Below, one piece after another: positions 14,879 through 15,818 of a DNA stretch of 15,818 nucleotides. The notes under the pieces were generated by a model. The model saw only the letters and a list, made by a program, of their open reading frames with translations. It did not search any database and was not told the origin of the DNA. The position numbers were made by a program, and so were the translations under genes. Source of the stretch: JANRKN01 sp033763435 (lineage in GTDB: Bacteria > Planctomycetota > Phycisphaerae > Phycisphaerales > UBA1924); the NCBI GenBank assembly GCA_033763435.1, contig JANRKN010000063.1, positions 1 through 15,818 of the forward strand. Reading direction: 5' to 3'. Position 1 is the first letter of the stretch. Each line of letters starts with the position of its first letter.

Positions 14879-15607
14879 ATGCTCGCGCTGGCGATCGAGA
14901 ACTCGAATCCCTCGGCGGCCACGCCCGCGCATTCACCCGGCGTCGTGCTCGCACGCGATGGCCTCGTGCTCGCCTCGCGACCGATTCAGCCCGCCGAGCT
15001 CGATCCCACCGACCCGCAGGTGCGCGACGATGGCGTGATGCTCGCGATCGATGCCGTGGTGCGCGGCGCGGGCCTTGCGCCCGCCGATCTGCGCGCGGGG
15101 CTGATCCTGTTCTCTGCGGGCCCGGGCGGGTTCACGGCGCTCCGCATCGCCTGCGCCTGCGCCCGCATGATCGCCGAGGCCTTGGGCTGCCAGACGCTCG
15201 CGATCCCCTCGGCGCTCGTCGCGGCGCAGGGCCAGACTCGCCCCCGCGCCATCGCGCTCGCGAGCAAGCACGGCTCGGCGTGGATCACCGTCTTCGAAGG
15301 CCCCGAGGCGCACGCGCCCCACGTTCCCGACTCTCGGCTCATAACCGCGGCGGAGGTTCCTTCGATCGCGCACGTGCGCACGCTCGCGGCGGACCCGTTT
15401 CTGCCCGAGCCGATCCGTGCCGCGGCGCTCGCGGCGGGGATGACGATCGAACCGCTGGAGCTCTCGGCCGAGAAACTGCTTCGCGCCGGGCTGGCCGAGC
15501 TGGCTTCAGGCCGGATGCAGCCCGCGGGCGCTGAGGGCTTGAGGCCGATCTACGCGCGCGAGCCCGAGGCGATTACCAAGTGGCGGGCGCTCGGCAGGCC
15601 GCTGTAG
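14879..15607 (+). CDS. tsaB: tRNA threonylcarbamoyladenosine biosynthesis protein TsaB
   Basis: 242 aa, close to the usual 230. TsaB is the inactive ASKHA-fold partner of TsaD in making t6A at position 37 of ANN-decoding tRNAs. The N-terminal strand MLALAIENSN replaces the usual ILAIDTS. The signature GPGGFTALRIACACARMIAEAL (81-102) corresponds to GPGSFTGLRIGxAxAKGLA, followed by IPSALVAAQG. KHGSAWITVFEG (130-141) sits where E. coli has DARMGEVY. The C-terminus LRPIYAREPEAITKW matches the P-x-Y-x-R ending. A short extra stretch (11-20, PSAATPAHSP) follows the first strand. TsaD, TsaE and TsaC are not in the window. The chosen ATG has no Shine-Dalgarno and sits directly after a -10-like hexamer. 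der follows after 64 bp. Confidence 0.9.
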   Translation: MLALAIENSNPSAATPAHSPGVVLARDGLVLASRPIQPAELDPTDPQVRDDGVMLAIDAVVRGAGLAPADLRAGLILFSAGPGGFTALRIACACARMIAEALGCQTLAIPSALVAAQGQTRPRAIALASKHGSAWITVFEGPEAHAPHVPDSRLITAAEVPSIAHVRTLAADPFLPEPIRAAALAAGMTIEPLELSAEKLLRAGLAELASGRMQPAGAEGLRPIYAREPEAITKWRALGRPL

Positions 15608-15660
15608 CCGCGGGAGTACGAGTTCTGGGGGTTGGACGGGTCCTGAGGCGGGCGCGAACA

Positions 15661-15666
15661 TATCAT
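15661..15666 (+). promoter_or_regulatory. Candidate -10 of a leaderless der transcript
   Basis: TATCAT (5 of 6 matches to TATAAT) ends 5 nt before the der GTG, with no Shine-Dalgarno between. TTGGAC at 15632 is too far (23 bp) to be a normal -35. Confidence 0.35.
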
Positions 15667-15671
15667 GGCGC

Positions 15672-15818
15672 GTGCCGATTCCTCGCGTAGCCATCGTCGG
15701 CCGGCCTAATGCCGGCAAGTCGTCCCTCATGAACATGATCGCCGGGCGGAAGGTCTCGATCGTGGACCCCACGCCGGGCGTCACGCGCGACCGCGTCACC
15801 ACGATCGCCGAGCTCCCG
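15672..15818 (+). CDS. der: Ribosome-associated GTPase Der (EngA), first 49 codons
   Basis: Only the N-terminus is present. It reads PRVAIVGRPNAGKSSLMNM, a G1/P-loop (10-17, GRPNAGKS), then DPTPGVTRDR (32-41) with the G2 threonine 38. VTRDR after the P-loop is the mark of Der; Era has a different switch sequence. Der has two G-domains and a KH-like domain and is needed for 50S subunit assembly. The P-loop reads NAGKSS rather than the common NVGKST. The start is GTG: the nearby ATG at 15665 is in another frame and stops being Der-like. It lies 64 bp after tsaB on the same strand. Confidence 0.92.
   Translation, partial: MPIPRVAIVGRPNAGKSSLMNMIAGRKVSIVDPTPGVTRDRVTTIAELP

Noticed and set aside
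14896..14915. tRNA T-arm-like sequence (ACTCGAATCCCT)
   Set aside because: Lies inside tsaB coding sequence with no acceptor or anticodon arm around it.
15665..15690. ATG just before the der GTG
   Set aside because: It is in another frame, and the Der sequence begins in the GTG frame.

Overview
The window is very G+C-rich DNA from a Gram-negative-type bacterium. A predicted outer-membrane beta-barrel with a terminal Phe, a bacterial AsnRS, QueD, TsaB, Der and a DnaB with long disordered extensions are all present. My best guess is a planctomycete of the Phycisphaerae type, but this is an inference from gene style and composition, not a proof. There are no IS elements, phage genes, CRISPR arrays, tRNAs or rRNAs that I can see. 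It reads as a stable chromosomal housekeeping segment.

Layout. Left block, all minus strand: the 5' part of asnS (runs off the left edge), a secreted protein with a thioredoxin-fold domain whose CxxC motif has become SGPS, a two-TM SPFH/band-7 protein, and trpC. trpC is divergent from, and overlaps at its 5' end, a plus-strand CPBP intramembrane protease. A 489-base gap follows, holding a hairpin terminator, a homopyrimidine tract and a small 21-bp dyad/tandem array. Next come a Bax-inhibitor-1 family seven-TM protein and queD (both plus). queD meets a hybrid histidine kinase (minus) tail to tail with a 3-bp gap. Further minus-strand genes are an HU/IHF-type DNA-bending protein with a good sigma70-like promoter and a long leader, an outer-membrane barrel protein, and dnaB. 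Right block, plus strand: a 120-aa protein of unknown function divergent from dnaB, tsaB, and the first 49 codons of der, which runs off the right edge.

Functional grouping. Translation and tRNA quality: asnS, queD (queuosine precursor), tsaB (t6A) and der (50S maturation). Replication and nucleoid: dnaB and HU. Membrane and envelope: the SPFH protein, CPBP protease, BI-1 protein, barrel protein and secreted thioredoxin-fold protein. trpC makes tryptophan. The genes look mostly like single transcription units with short leaders. Several have a TACrCT/TACGAT hexamer 30-50 nt, or directly, upstream of the start.

I did not find an obvious new multi-gene system. The most interesting points are protein-level oddities (SGPS thioredoxin fold, DnaB with an SSB-like Gly-rich tail and acidic tip, internally repeated SPFH protein) and regulatory ones (recurrent -10 hexamer, candidate leaderless starts, trpC/CPBP 5' overlap, HU leader).
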